Shown: in pieces, positions 31,836 through 41,649 of the stretch | Layout of the letters: every line of letters starts with the position of its first letter | How positions within the stretch are numbered: position 1 is the first letter of the stretch | Assembly: GCF_012489685.1 (NCBI RefSeq) | Contig: NC_080044.1 | Location: 27,942,369 to 28,006,368 of the forward strand | DNA length: 64,000 bases | Direction: 5' to 3' | Origin: Lotus japonicus | Taxonomy: Eukaryota > Streptophyta > Magnoliopsida > Fabales > Fabaceae | Position numbers and translations under genes: made by a program | The notes under the pieces: model-generated | Database searches by the model: none | Told to the model about the DNA's origin: nothing | What the model saw: only the letters and a program-made list of their open reading frames with translations

Positions 31836-32414
31836 CTGGTTGATGGACAGGCAAAATGAGACGATGTAAAGCTAGCACTTCTCATCCAAGGGGGTGTCTT
31901 CTTAGTACTCTACCATCGCCTACATATCTTTCCTCTTGTACATTTCATTCATTTGATGAATAAATTGGATTTTTCCAACACTTACCTTTTGAATACTAAT
32001 AAACTCCTTTTCATCTGATAGCCCTTGTGTTCATTTTTCATTTCATTATTACTATGCATTAAAGGGAAAGCATGTTGTAGCATATAAATGCATCATTTTG
32101 GGCAAATTATGTGAGCCTTGTAAGTTTGGCAAAGTCTGAGTCAAGAAAATAGACGGTTAGACCACAAGGAGTCTTACCAATGACATACTGCCGAGGTTGT
32201 TTGATTCAGAGTCCAGTAGCAACAGGTGACATATAGACTTATGGAAGTGGAAAACAGGGGCAAATGCTGCGTTCTAGCTCTTCCTGGGGTCCTCGGATGC
32301 CTGATGCCAGTTCAAAACGAAACAAGACAATAAAAATATAAAAATATAAAAAAATCAAAAAAATCAAAAATCAAAAATCAAAGGTCAGGTAGATGACGGT
32401 CGTGGGTAACCAAA

Positions 32415-33288
32415 GGCACACGTAGTGGGCCATCTTCCAGTTAGGGTACACGTAGTGAACCCGCTTAACGGCGCACGTAGTGAGCCAAAATCTATACAGG
32501 ATACACGGAAGACCACGTAGTGGTTCCGTAGCTTGTTCTCTTTTTCGGAAGACCACGTAGTGGTTCTGCATCCAATCAGGATCCACGTAGTGCATCCGCT
32601 CAAAGGCGCACGTAGTGGGCCATCATCAAGTCAAGGGTACACGTAGTGAACCCGCTTAACGGCGCACGTAGTGAGCCAAAATCTATACAGGATACACGGA
32701 AGACCACATAGTGGTTTCGTAGCTTGTTCTCTTTTTCGGAAGACCACGTAGTGGTTCCGCATCCAATCAGGATGCACGTAGTGCATCTGCTCAAAGGCGC
32801 ACGTAGTGGGCCCATCATCCAGTCAGGGAGCACGTAGTGCACCCGCTCAAAAACCACGCAGTGGTTTCGCATCTCTTTTCTTTCGGAAGACCACATAGTG
32901 GTTCCGCATCAAGTCAAGGGTACACGTAGTGCACCCGTCCAATGGCCCACGTAGTGAGCCAAGGTCTATCCATGGTACACGTAGTGTACCCCGCTCAGAG
33001 ACCACGTAGTGGTTTCACTTCTCTTTTTTTTCTCTTTCAGAAGACCACGTAGTGGTTCCGTAGTTCTATTCTTTTTCGGAAGACCATGTAGTGGTTCCGC
33101 AGCTCTATCCTTTTTCGGAAGACCACGTAGTGGTTCCGCAACTATTTTTTTTCGGAAGACCATGTAGTGGTTCCACAACTCTTTTCTCAAGAGACCATAT
33201 AGTGGTTCCTTACTTTGTTTCTCTTTTTCGGAAGAACACGTAGTGGTTTCGTGGATCTTTTTCTCAAGAGACCACGTAGTGGTTCCGC
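32415..33288 (+). repeat. array of 27 stem-loop units with CACGTAGTG core
   Basis: I count 27 occurrences of CAC-GTA-GTG or one-base variants in about 870 bp, spaced 25-60 bp. Each is an inverted repeat with a three-base loop. The stem sequence differs by unit class but its two arms match: GGGTACAC/GTGAACCC, GGCGCAC/GTGGGCC, GATGCAC/GTGCATC, GGTACAC/GTGTACC, GACCAC/GTGGTT. A higher-order repeat of about 190 bp is also visible (32415-32580 against 32606-32775). It lies in the 3' region just before the purine tract. Hypervariable tandem repeats are known there in Ogre/Tat elements; this stem-loop type I do not recognise. Confidence 0.85.
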
Positions 33289-33441
33289 CATTTATTTCAG
33301 GTTGTGTTTCTCGGTCTCATGTGCACTTAGTCACTTTGACCATGGAGTTGTGGGACAAAATTAGAGTTCATATATTTACTTTTATTTTATCACAACAATT
33401 TGATAACAATTGTTACTCATATTGCCTATGAAAAATAACAA

Positions 33442-33456
33442 GTAAAGAGGGGCAAC
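33442..33456 (+). promoter_or_regulatory. polypurine tract of the Ogre/Tat element
   Basis: GTAAAGAGGGGCAAC directly before the LTR start TGTGAACACC. Confidence 0.8.
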
Positions 33457-33710
33457 TGTGAACACCTAATTTTGTCCTACTTTTAAATTAATTTAATATA
33501 AAATAGCACTCAAAATTATATTAATAGTAATTATTTAAATGATTTCAGAATTATAATATTAATTAAATAAATAAATACGAAAATAAATATTAAATACCAA
33601 AAATAAACTAGATTGTTCTAGATGGGCTTTTCTTCCTCTCCAAGAAGGGTGAAGAATGATTCCTAAGAATATTCTAGGAGTGGTGAGAAAGAAACCCTAA
33701 ACCTGCAGCT

Positions 33711-35461
33711 AGGGTTCAATGCGTTTCAATAGCTCTGCTAGGGTTCCTACTCCTCATGCTCTCAAGAAGACTGTTGCTGTTTCCAGTGGAGATGGGTCAA
33801 GTGCTGAGGAGGATGACGACGAAGATGGGGCTCTGGGTGGCGGCTCTGCGGGGGTGGTCGGGGCTACTGCGTTCTCCAGCCGTCCTTGCTACCCGCTTTT
33901 CATTGATGGGATTGCAGACTCAGTGGAGTATGCTCAGGTGAGGGACCTCTTTTCTCAACATGGTAGGCTTAAAAACGTGTTCATCCAACGCAAGAGGAGG
34001 AAGGGGAGGAAATTTCGGTTTGGGTTCGTTCGTTACGCAAACAAAGAAGGCGCCGTTAAAGCTTTGGAGTTTTTGGATGGGGTTCGTCTGGGTGGATCCT
34101 ATCTTTCGGTGAAACCAGAAATCTCTGCGGGAAAGGTAGGTAGTTTTCGGCGTAGATGCTATGCTCCAGTGGAGGCTCTTGCATCGGCGAAGGGTTCTCT
34201 CGCTCAGGGGCGGCAGTGTGCTACGAACGGCCCTCCTCCGGCGGCTCGTTCCTGGAGCGACATGGTTAAGGGAGGTTCTGTGCAGAGGCAGGCAAAGCGT
34301 CTAGTGTTGGACGCTAAAGCTATGGTCGCCGGGGTGGGTGGTTGCTGGTTATGGCCACAGCGGGTCCCTGACGAGGTGCTGTTTCCAGAGCAGGGTTCAA
34401 CGGGAAGGTTTGAGGTAGGCAGTGTGTTGCGGGAAACCGATGAGGTGCTGTTTCCTGAGTTGGCTAACTGGTTTGGTCACGCTACGGCGCTGCCAGAGGT
34501 TGCAGGTGACGTCATCCTTGCTGAAGGGGAAGGGTCGCAGTCAGTTGAAGGAGAGGAGTCGTTTGTTTTTGGAAGGGGGTGGGACTTGCGTGTCCTTGTT
34601 GAGCACAATAACTTTTTAGCATTTAATGATGTTCACTCTTCAAGGCTATATTTCAGCGGCTGTGTGGTTTCCATTAATATGGAGAATTTGAATTTGAATT
34701 TTTCTTTAATTGCTCCCCTTGGAAGTAGGAGGAATTCTTGGCCTTGGATTAATGATCATTTGCTTCACCTTTCTGGTTTTTTTTCAAATTTTTTTAAGGA
34801 AAGCACTTCGGTTGGCTTGGCAGCTGGGGGATTATTGGTGGATATGGCGGTTGTTGGGGATCTGATTTCCACGGCGTGTGATGTTAGTTCCCTGAGCTTT
34901 GATGGGCACGACACTTTTCGCCCATCGATTTCTTGCTTTGAGGTTGGCGCATGTTCTGGTTCGGAAGCTTCTTCAGTCTTTGCGAGGGAGGATGATCTTG
35001 AGGTGGAGGCCGATGCTTGTCTTGATGATCCCGCTATCGAGTTTTCCCCTCCGAGGCCTCGTCCTCGTGGTAGGCCAAGGAAAACGCCGGGGGTGAGGCG
35101 CGAGAGCTTTCGGCGGCCTAGGGGTCGTCCCCGTAGATCTGAGAGTGTGGATCTCGCTTTTGAGACGACATCACCTAGCCCTCCGTCTCCTTCGGGTCCC
35201 TATTTTACCCGAGCAATGAAGGCTTGGTGTCTTGCTAAGTCCGTAGGCATGTCTTTCCCTGGTAGTGATGAAGATGCCGTTCGAGGGTTGGTTGAAGTTA
35301 TTAAAGAGAATTTTCCTTCTAAGTGCTAGGAAGGTTGTTTCCTCCTTTGGGTTGTTGTTTTGGATTTTCTAGGGTGGTTTGTTACTTTTTATTTTCCCCA
35401 TCTTGTGGGATTGTATCCATCTTTTTTTATCAATGAATAACTCTTTTGCTCTAAAAAAAAA
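33711..35461 (+). mobile_element. half-LINE: ORF1-only L1-type element with poly(A) tail
   Basis: The 5' LTR of the Ogre/Tat element gives the empty site (GCAGCT/ATAAATAGAG), so the insertion is 1,751 bp. It has a very short 5' leader, one ORF, a 3' UTR with GTTTGTTACTTTTTATTTTCC and TCAATGAATAACTCTTTTGC, and an A-tail: the typical 3' end of plant L1 LINEs. ORF2 (endonuclease and RT) is absent, so it must have been copied by enzymes from another LINE. I see no target duplication. The insertion point splits the TATA box of the host LTR. Confidence 0.8.
33719..35329 (+). CDS. LINE ORF1-type RNA-binding protein with RRM and AT-hook-like motifs, 536 aa
   Basis: Uninterrupted frame from an ATG eight bases into the insertion. 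Residues about 60-140 form an RRM: RNP2-like LFIDGI and RNP1-like KFRFGFVRY. The middle is low-complexity and lacks the second ORF1 domain (the PLGAKVVLLEF type seen at 13476). Residues about 440-480 hold repeated PRGRPRK/R motifs like AT-hooks. The C-terminus (ARAMKAW...GMSFPG...FPSKC) resembles the end of plant LINE ORF1 before ORF2. The product would bind its RNA in cytoplasm and might bind AT-rich DNA. GC content is well above the surroundings. Intact frame suggests a young insertion. Confidence 0.75.
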   Translation: MRFNSSARVPTPHALKKTVAVSSGDGSSAEEDDDEDGALGGGSAGVVGATAFSSRPCYPLFIDGIADSVEYAQVRDLFSQHGRLKNVFIQRKRRKGRKFRFGFVRYANKEGAVKALEFLDGVRLGGSYLSVKPEISAGKVGSFRRRCYAPVEALASAKGSLAQGRQCATNGPPPAARSWSDMVKGGSVQRQAKRLVLDAKAMVAGVGGCWLWPQRVPDEVLFPEQGSTGRFEVGSVLRETDEVLFPELANWFGHATALPEVAGDVILAEGEGSQSVEGEESFVFGRGWDLRVLVEHNNFLAFNDVHSSRLYFSGCVVSINMENLNLNFSLIAPLGSRRNSWPWINDHLLHLSGFFSNFFKESTSVGLAAGGLLVDMAVVGDLISTACDVSSLSFDGHDTFRPSISCFEVGACSGSEASSVFAREDDLEVEADACLDDPAIEFSPPRPRPRGRPRKTPGVRRESFRRPRGRPRRSESVDLAFETTSPSPPSPSGPYFTRAMKAWCLAKSVGMSFPGSDEDAVRGLVEVIKENFPSKC

Positions 35462-37150
35462 ATAAATAGAGAGGGGGTTTTGTGTGGTGAGATGAGGTTC
35501 AGAGAGAGTGAGAAACAGAGTGATTATTTTTGAGTTGTAGTTCCACCTTTGAACTGCAACTCTAAAATTAAGCCATACCAAGGGGAGGGAGAGTTTCATA
35601 CTTGTTCAATTGCGCGGATAGCAGAAAGTTGGAGAAAAGGATTCATTACTTCATCAACCAGGTGACCATATCAGCCTTTGCCTTCTCTGCGAGCGTGAGT
35701 TCATTTTGAAACAATGTCATGTTAATCTAATTGCTATGATGAATGAATGTCTTTGCCTTCTCTACATATGTGAATCTGTTTTGAATAAAACACCTTCATA
35801 ATGTTAAGTTGATTTCTCTTTGAATCATATAAAAGTTGCTTCGTTCGCATGCGGTAGTCTTTAGAAAATATTATGATACAAACAAGCATCACAGCCCATC
35901 CTTTAATCGAAATAATATGCCACATATTTTTCCTATCTGCTTTCTTTTTTAATAAGGACAATCAGATTCTTTACTTAATATGGTATAGGAATATCAATTG
36001 TAAATAGCCTACTGGATACCTACCTTTTTTAAAAATATTTTCTTCTCACGTAATTGATCAAATCTAATATCCTAAATCTCAATGTCATAATAAACCCATG
36101 CATCTTTGTTTTCTTTTAGTGAAATAAAATATACGTACCAACTTAAAATGATATCCTTTTTTATACAAATAAGACATGTTAATATATCAAATCTTTTCAA
36201 AATAAAAAACACAAACCAATCTAAAAAAACTTCAAAAACTACGTGGCTTTGAATTCTCCATCGCACTTTGGGGATACGTAGGAGCGGGTATCAACAACCG
36301 TCAAGCCAAATTTGTAAGTAATCTTTTTTTTCCTTAATAAAATAAAAACTAATCTTTTTATCGAAATCATTTTCTTGAGGTGGAATAAATAAAAAGCTAT
36401 TTTCTTTCACACAGTTAATTAGGGTAATCATTTATAAATGGACGCTTAGGGTGTTAATACCTTCCCTACGCGTAATCGACTCCCGGACCCGTTTTTGGTT
36501 TCGAAGACCATATTCATGGGTTTTTTAATGTTTTCCCACTTTAAAAACATTGGTGGCGACTCTTTTGAATTCTAATGTTTGTAGTGCCGTCCCGCCGCAA
36601 TCTTGGTTGCGACACTTGTTATCTAAATCTTTTCTAAATCTTCACAAAATCGGGCTCACATAAAGGAGTAAGCTGCTTAACACTCAGGTGTTCGTGGGTC
36701 CCACAAAAAGTCTGAATCTTCAATCGAGGTAAACATGAGAGTTGTATCTATTTAAGTCAGCTTCGAGGTCCTTCAATCGGATGCTAATTCGGAGTTCTAT
36801 AGCCCATGATATAATCACTTTAATGCAGACTGTTCCAGACTCGCATGATTAGCGACATCAACTTTACAAGGCAATTCTGACCAAGTTCAAGGCTGGTTCT
36901 CGAATTTTTCTGAACATTAAAATTGTAGGGCTTCGAGTTAGCTTTCCAAGGACATATTATTCGTCCTATTTGAATATTTGTAGCTCCAGATTCAACCTGT
37001 TCTAGCACAACAATCACAGGAACTAAAAGTGTAGAATTAAGCACTTTTCTATGAATAATCAAATAAAGCACTAATGGTCAGAACATGGCTAAGTCATAAC
37101 ACTTAAGCGCAAAAATGTATATACTGAAGCTTAGAAAGACACACATAAAG

Positions 37151-37740
37151 TCATTCTATAGGCTTCTACTATTAATTGAAAATTACTTTAAATAAATTTA
37201 TTATTATTGATTTCATAGAGTTATGAAATTCAAAAAGTGTTTATCTTTATTTATATTTATATTTATATATAATATAAATGAGAAGTTTAGCAACCTCGAG
37301 GGTAAAATAGTCTATCAATAAAAAATGTTTCATATATTTATTTTTATCTATGAGCTTTTAAGTAATTTTACATATTATTTCATATGTGATTTTTCAGAAC
37401 CATTCGATATTCAGCAGACTTTTAATCTCAGCCGTTTGATATTCCCCTTGAATTTTCTCAATCAATATTGTTAGTATATAACTTTCTACTATTAAACTCA
37501 AAATTATTTTAAATGAATTTATTATTATTTAATGTATATGAGTTATGGAATGTCATAGGTCAAAATTAATATGAAACATAATATTAGTCATGAATTTCAT
37601 AAGACACATATTATTAGTTTAGGTTTGTTGAAGTATTAATCAACTTATAATTAATATTAATAATAAATCTTAAAAGTTAAAGGTCAATCAATTAAAAAAA
37701 TTCCCCTCTCCCTTCCTCTTGAACTTCCATCATTAATGTG
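37151..37740. repeat. AT-rich ~590 bp tandem-repeat unit right of the nest
   Basis: Begins CATTCTATAGGCTTCTACTATT; the next unit starts GATTCTATAGATTTCTACTGTT at 37739, giving a period near 590 bp. 37272-37720 matches 13546-13971. A further degenerate unit is seen near 38630-38720. No coding capacity. Confidence 0.7.
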
Positions 37741-39811
37741 ATTCTATAGATTTCTACTGTTAATTAAAAATTACTTTAAATAAATTTATTATTATTTATT
37801 TCATACGAGTTATGAAATTTAAAAAAAAAATGTTTGCTTAATACTAAATAAGATCTTACCAAAAGAAAAAAGATTATCATTAACCATTTTCTCTACAACT
37901 ATATAAATTAACAAGTGTCAATACTCATTCAACATATGCACTTCACATAAGCTTTGTTGAGTATTTTCTTTTGTTTTGTCAAAGGCTCAAGCTTCAAGAC
38001 ACTTTTCCAGGAATATATATGCAACGACTAAATATTGATGTATTAGCCTAGAATGTTTACGTGTGTTCTAACATGTTTTTTATTCCATGATGATCTTCAA
38101 TTTAATTTCATAATGTCAAATTGAAACACCTAAAAAATTATTTTCTCTTTGATTTTCTCAACTTTTTCGTTATGTAGGATCACTCAAATAATTCGTGTAC
38201 GCCATGTGTGAGAAACAAGGGATTTTAAAAAACCTTAAATTGTTAATAGTATTGAACTGCTCTTAATCGTTGAAAAGGAATTAAATTTCTTTGTTTTCCC
38301 AACTTTCATGGTACCTAATTCAAACTATTTATTATTACCACAGTAAATTAAAGTTTTAAAATTGTAGTTTTTCAAATGCTACAGTTTAGTGACACATTAT
38401 GTGTATGACAAGTTTATGCGATTCAACATTTTATGGTTCAAGCATCTTTTAGAAAATATAGAGTCACAAAGCTTAAATGCAAGATTATTTGAATGAGCAT
38501 CTCAAAAAATGAAGAGGTTACAAGTGACACTACTCCTATAGCAAAATATGATTTTGTACAATTTAATATAATTGACATTATTTTCATGTAATTGATCATC
38601 TCTGAAGAAACCAAGGTTTATAGTGATAATTTAATTGGACTTATACTATTAACTTCAAATTATTTTAAATAAATTAATTTTATTTACTTCATACATACGA
38701 GTTATGAATCTCAAAAAGACAAACTTAATATTCAATAAGACCTTACGAAAAAAATACTATTTTTATGTGTAAAGTACAATAAAACTGTTATATCAAAAGA
38801 ATAAATTCAAAGCATCAATTAGATGAACAAAGACAAACAACACACATAAAAAAAAATACACGCATAAAAAAAGCCAACGAAAAAAAAACACAATTAAAAA
38901 CATAAATTAACACTTCGAAAACAAAAACCTATTTATCACAAAAAAATATTATTTTTTCTCATTTTCATACGAATAAATAATTTTTAAAAAACCATAAAAA
39001 ACACAATACATTTGGACAGGACAGAATATGTTTTTTTTGGGTTTATCATAATTTGTTTTTCTGTTTTTGGACTAAGACTAACTTATCCTAAACCTATATA
39101 TTAGGCCAAATGGCCTAAAGCCCCAGACCAAATCTACTGGAAAATATTTTTGTTGGAACACACCAAGAAGGAAAGATCCAAGTAGAGCAAAAGAGGTTAT
39201 TCATTAACTAACTATCCAAGGATTTTGGTTGAATGTTACTACTCATTAACCAATAATTGTTTGTTGACACCACACCAATCTAATATTGATTAACTAACTG
39301 TCCACGGATTCCAGAAGTTGTATACTTTCACATCAATAGTATGCTAATCAAAAGACAAGCAAGATACATGGTGATTGAACGAACATGACCAAATTCACCA
39401 ACATGTAAAACATGCTTAAGACAATAAAGAGGGAACATCTAGCACGTAAAAAGATCACCAATGCAAGCAATTAATAAAACTGGCTATATATTTATCCTTG
39501 GCATTTTAACTGAGTATGGCTAGCTAAGATATTTTATAAATGAAAAAGTTTTTTGGTTACAATTTATGAATAACTTTAGTTAAATAAAATTCATTGGAAA
39601 CGGAAATGAATTAAATCTAAAATCTTACATACCTATGTTATCTTAAAAGATTTTATAACAAAAATTAATTACCATTATAAGATAAATGTAATGGGTTACA
39701 CTTGATAGCCAAAAGACTAGCATCATACTAACATCGAAGGACTATTGATGACTAAGGTTATTTTGAGAGTGTTTTAGAAAACAGTGAAGTGGTTTAGAAC
39801 TAAGCAAATTC
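37741..39811. other. AT-rich intergenic DNA, no gene seen
   Basis: Contains the start of a second ~590 bp repeat unit, a degenerate copy near 38630, A-rich tracts near 38820-39000, and a duplicated ATTAACTAACTATCCAAGGATT / ATTAACTAACTGTCCACGGATT segment (about 39202 and 39287). I looked for short genes and found no convincing ORF, tRNA or promoter-ORF pair. Confidence 0.6.
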
Positions 39812-41367
39812 AGTAACACCCCATTTTTCGTTATTAGGTTATTTATTAATTTTATTTTAATTACAATTATATTATATGGTAATTTGATGAATTATGTGAT
39901 TTTATCAGATAATTAAGTGATTATGTGATATATGAAGTGAGTAAATTATTTAAATTGTATATGAGTAACACTATAGTATAAGATTTAATTAAATAGTGTT
40001 TTTGGGCTTAGTGTGAGTAATTTGGGAGTTAAGCCCATTAGGGTTATTAACTTAGGGGACTAGGAGTAGAAAAAAAAAAGAAGGAAAAATCAGAATTAGA
40101 AAAGCAGCAGAACAGAGGGAAGGAACACGTGAAAGTGAAGGAGAGGAGGAAAAGTGGAGAAAACCTAGAGTTGTTCTTCTAGAGGTAAGGGTTTGAATTC
40201 ATATTTTCTGCGTGAGTATAGTAGTTGGTAGTGATAGAAAGCATGATTTAGGAACCCTAGGATGCAGAATTTTCTAAATTGAAAATAGATAGGTTTGATT
40301 TTTAGATGAATTGTGGGGTGGAAAAGAGGGGTGGTGGCGCGGCCATGGTGGTGAGGCGCGAGCATGGTGGCGCGGCTCTGGTGGTGGAGGCGCACGCATA
40401 GGCGTGCGCATGGTGCGCAACGCGAGTAGGTGGCGCGTGGCACAGGGAGGTGGCGCGCAACACATGGAGTATGGAGCAGTTTTGGGGGAAAATTAGGGAT
40501 AAAATCCAGATTTGGTATAATAGTTGCAGAACCTGTTATATATGAATTATATTTAATTTACACCTGTTAAATAGTTCGTTATGTTAAATAGTTCGTTATA
40601 TGGTGATGTTTTCTGAATTGATGTTATATGTTGAGTTGTTAAGTTACTGTGACTGCAAGTTGTGTAATTGAAAACATGTAAGTGTGTGTTCTGTGAAATG
40701 GGAGATGATTCGTATTGTTGAACTAGGAGATGAATATGCTAGCATAATCAGGACTTGGAGATGGTCTAAATATGCATATGTTAGTTGAGTTTTGCACAAT
40801 ACACTGCATAGTTGTCAAGAGGCAACGTTTGCTAGTTCTCGTGGAGGCTAGTGAATTGTCCCAAAACTGAATATGGTTTTGAAAGCCTAGAGGATGGACT
40901 TTATTGGAGGTTATCAGTCATGAGTGGACGCGGTGATACAGCTATTGATAACACTTTGATACCAAATGCATTTGCACCAGGTCACACTTGAGTCATATGT
41001 GTTATTGAGAAATTGTTACATTAGGCCTTAGGGAGCTGTTGATACCAATTAATGATAATTGTGATATTTTTGAAGGGGTTTGATGTTCTGGTATTTGGAG
41101 ACAATTATATTTTGTTTTACTTGAGTTGTTAATTATGGGATATTGTCAAAACTGTGGAATTGATTGATTATATTAAATTACATAAATTATTTTATTAGTT
41201 AAGTGTGAAGAATTTATGTGTAATATATACAAGTTTTTACAATTACTTATTATTATGCTTATCCATATGATATGAGTTCTCACCCTTCTGTTGGAATGAT
41301 GTTCTATGCGACATCGCTCAGGTACCTAGGATAGTGGAGCTTCTCGCAAGGGTTTGTCGGAGGAGAT
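39812..41367 (+). repeat. gypsy-type LTR fragment
   Basis: Starts near TAACACCCCATTTTTCG, then a long AT-rich U3, a GGGCTTAG...AGCCCATTAGGG block, a purine-rich leader (GGAGAGGAGGAAAAGTGGAG), AAACCTAGAG and GAGGTAAGGG, and ends with CAGGTACCTAGGATAGTGGAG. This layout is typical of plus-oriented plant gypsy LTRs. A strikingly GC-rich patch lies at 40320-40480. No coding region or partner LTR is in the window. It appears interrupted by the next LTR at 41368. Confidence 0.5.
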
Positions 41368-41649
41368 TGTTCTATCCAAGAACATAGAGATGAGGTATGG
41401 TACCTAGAGTGGAAGGATCGTGATGTGAGAATCTAGAGAGAGTAAGAGCGTAACTGCTTGGAGAGAGAAAGTAACTGAATTTCAATCTTGTTATTTCTCA
41501 AATGAGCTAAGAGTCCTTTATAATTGGTAACCGTCCCCTATTTATAGATTTGGGGGTTGGGCTTGGCGCCCCTATCTTCTCTGAAAGGGCCGGTTGGGCC
41601 TCCCGGGTGAAGGCCCAATTTCCCGGCTTGCACGTCGCCCTAGGCTGGC
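41368..41649 (-). repeat. R/U5 part of another LTR, minus orientation, cut by the Athila-like element
   Basis: On the minus strand a TATA box (41539-41546, TATAAATA) is followed by a pyrimidine-rich leader and the end GTTCTTGGATAGAACA, which resembles the U5 end of plant gypsy elements with TGGCGCC-type primer sites. It starts at TGTTCTATCC (41368). The sequence continues after the Athila-like insertion at 48373; where it ends to the right I cannot tell. Confidence 0.5.
41539..41546 (-). promoter_or_regulatory. TATA box of the minus-oriented LTR
   Basis: TATAAATA on the minus strand followed by GGGGACGG and a leader with CTCTCTCC. It lies about 100 bp from the Athila-like insertion point. 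Confidence 0.5.

Larger units (their letters stand above)
25435..36614 (+). mobile_element. Ty3/gypsy Ogre/Tat-type element, RT and most of integrase deleted
   Basis: LTRs at 25435-26523 and 33457-36614, flanked by CTAGT / CTTGT (one mismatch). Plus orientation. Order: LTR, Arg-tRNA-type primer site, ORF1 remnant, gag, protease with a G-patch-like segment, intron, acidic linker, a direct join to the C-terminal end of integrase, a long 3' region with repeats, purine tract, LTR. The intron between protease and RT and the extra ORF before gag are hallmarks of Ogre. RT, RNase H and two thirds of integrase are gone, so it is non-autonomous. Nonsense codons in gag-pro show that it is also decaying. 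Confidence 0.88.
33457..36614 (+). repeat. 3' LTR of the Ogre/Tat element, interrupted by a LINE
   Basis: TGTGAACACC to GGTTGCGACA; 1,407 bp without the LINE at 33711-35461. It contains the Ogre-typical TTTGGGGATACGTAGGAGC segment (about 36267) that is deleted from the 5' LTR. Confidence 0.88.
13972..37150 (-). mobile_element. gene-less LTR retrotransposon hosting a 23 kb nest
   Basis: Two LTRs (13972-18807 and 24761-37150, each about 1.2 kb once insertions are removed) flank a short internal region. A purine tract next to the left LTR gives minus orientation. The internal region outside the SIRE-like insertion is only about 520 bp (18808-18973 and 24417-24760) and encodes nothing recognisable, so this is a TRIM/LARD-like non-autonomous element or a deletion derivative. 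The outer ~20 bp of the right LTR are missing. The five insertions inside it give a relative history: host element first, then the LTR and SIRE-type insertions, then the solo LTR and LINE inside those. Confidence 0.8.
24761..37150 (-). repeat. right (5') LTR of the gene-less element, interrupted by the Ogre/Tat element
   Basis: Starts TGTCGCGGG at 24761; real sequence is 24761-25434 and 36620-37150. The terminal ~20 bp (through GCGCTTATCA in the left copy) are replaced at 37150 by the flanking tandem repeat, so the LTR is truncated. It contains a G16 run at about 25321-25336. The primer-binding site expected left of 24761 is not recognisable. Confidence 0.8.

Noticed and set aside
32371..33190. 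Minus-strand ORFs across the stem-loop array
   Set aside because: Frames arise from the repeated CACGTAGTG units, have no consistent frame and run against the element's orientation.
32415..33288. CRISPR-like array
   Set aside because: Plant nuclear context, spacers too short and repetitive, no cas genes; it is a tandem stem-loop array in a retrotransposon.
37900..38030. Small gene with ACTATATAAATTA promoter
   Set aside because: TATA-like sequence is expected in such AT-rich DNA and no ORF or structured RNA follows.
40165..40496. Pro/Arg-rich ORFs on both strands of the GC-rich patch
   Set aside because: Open only because of GC-rich simple repeats; no domain or codon pattern.
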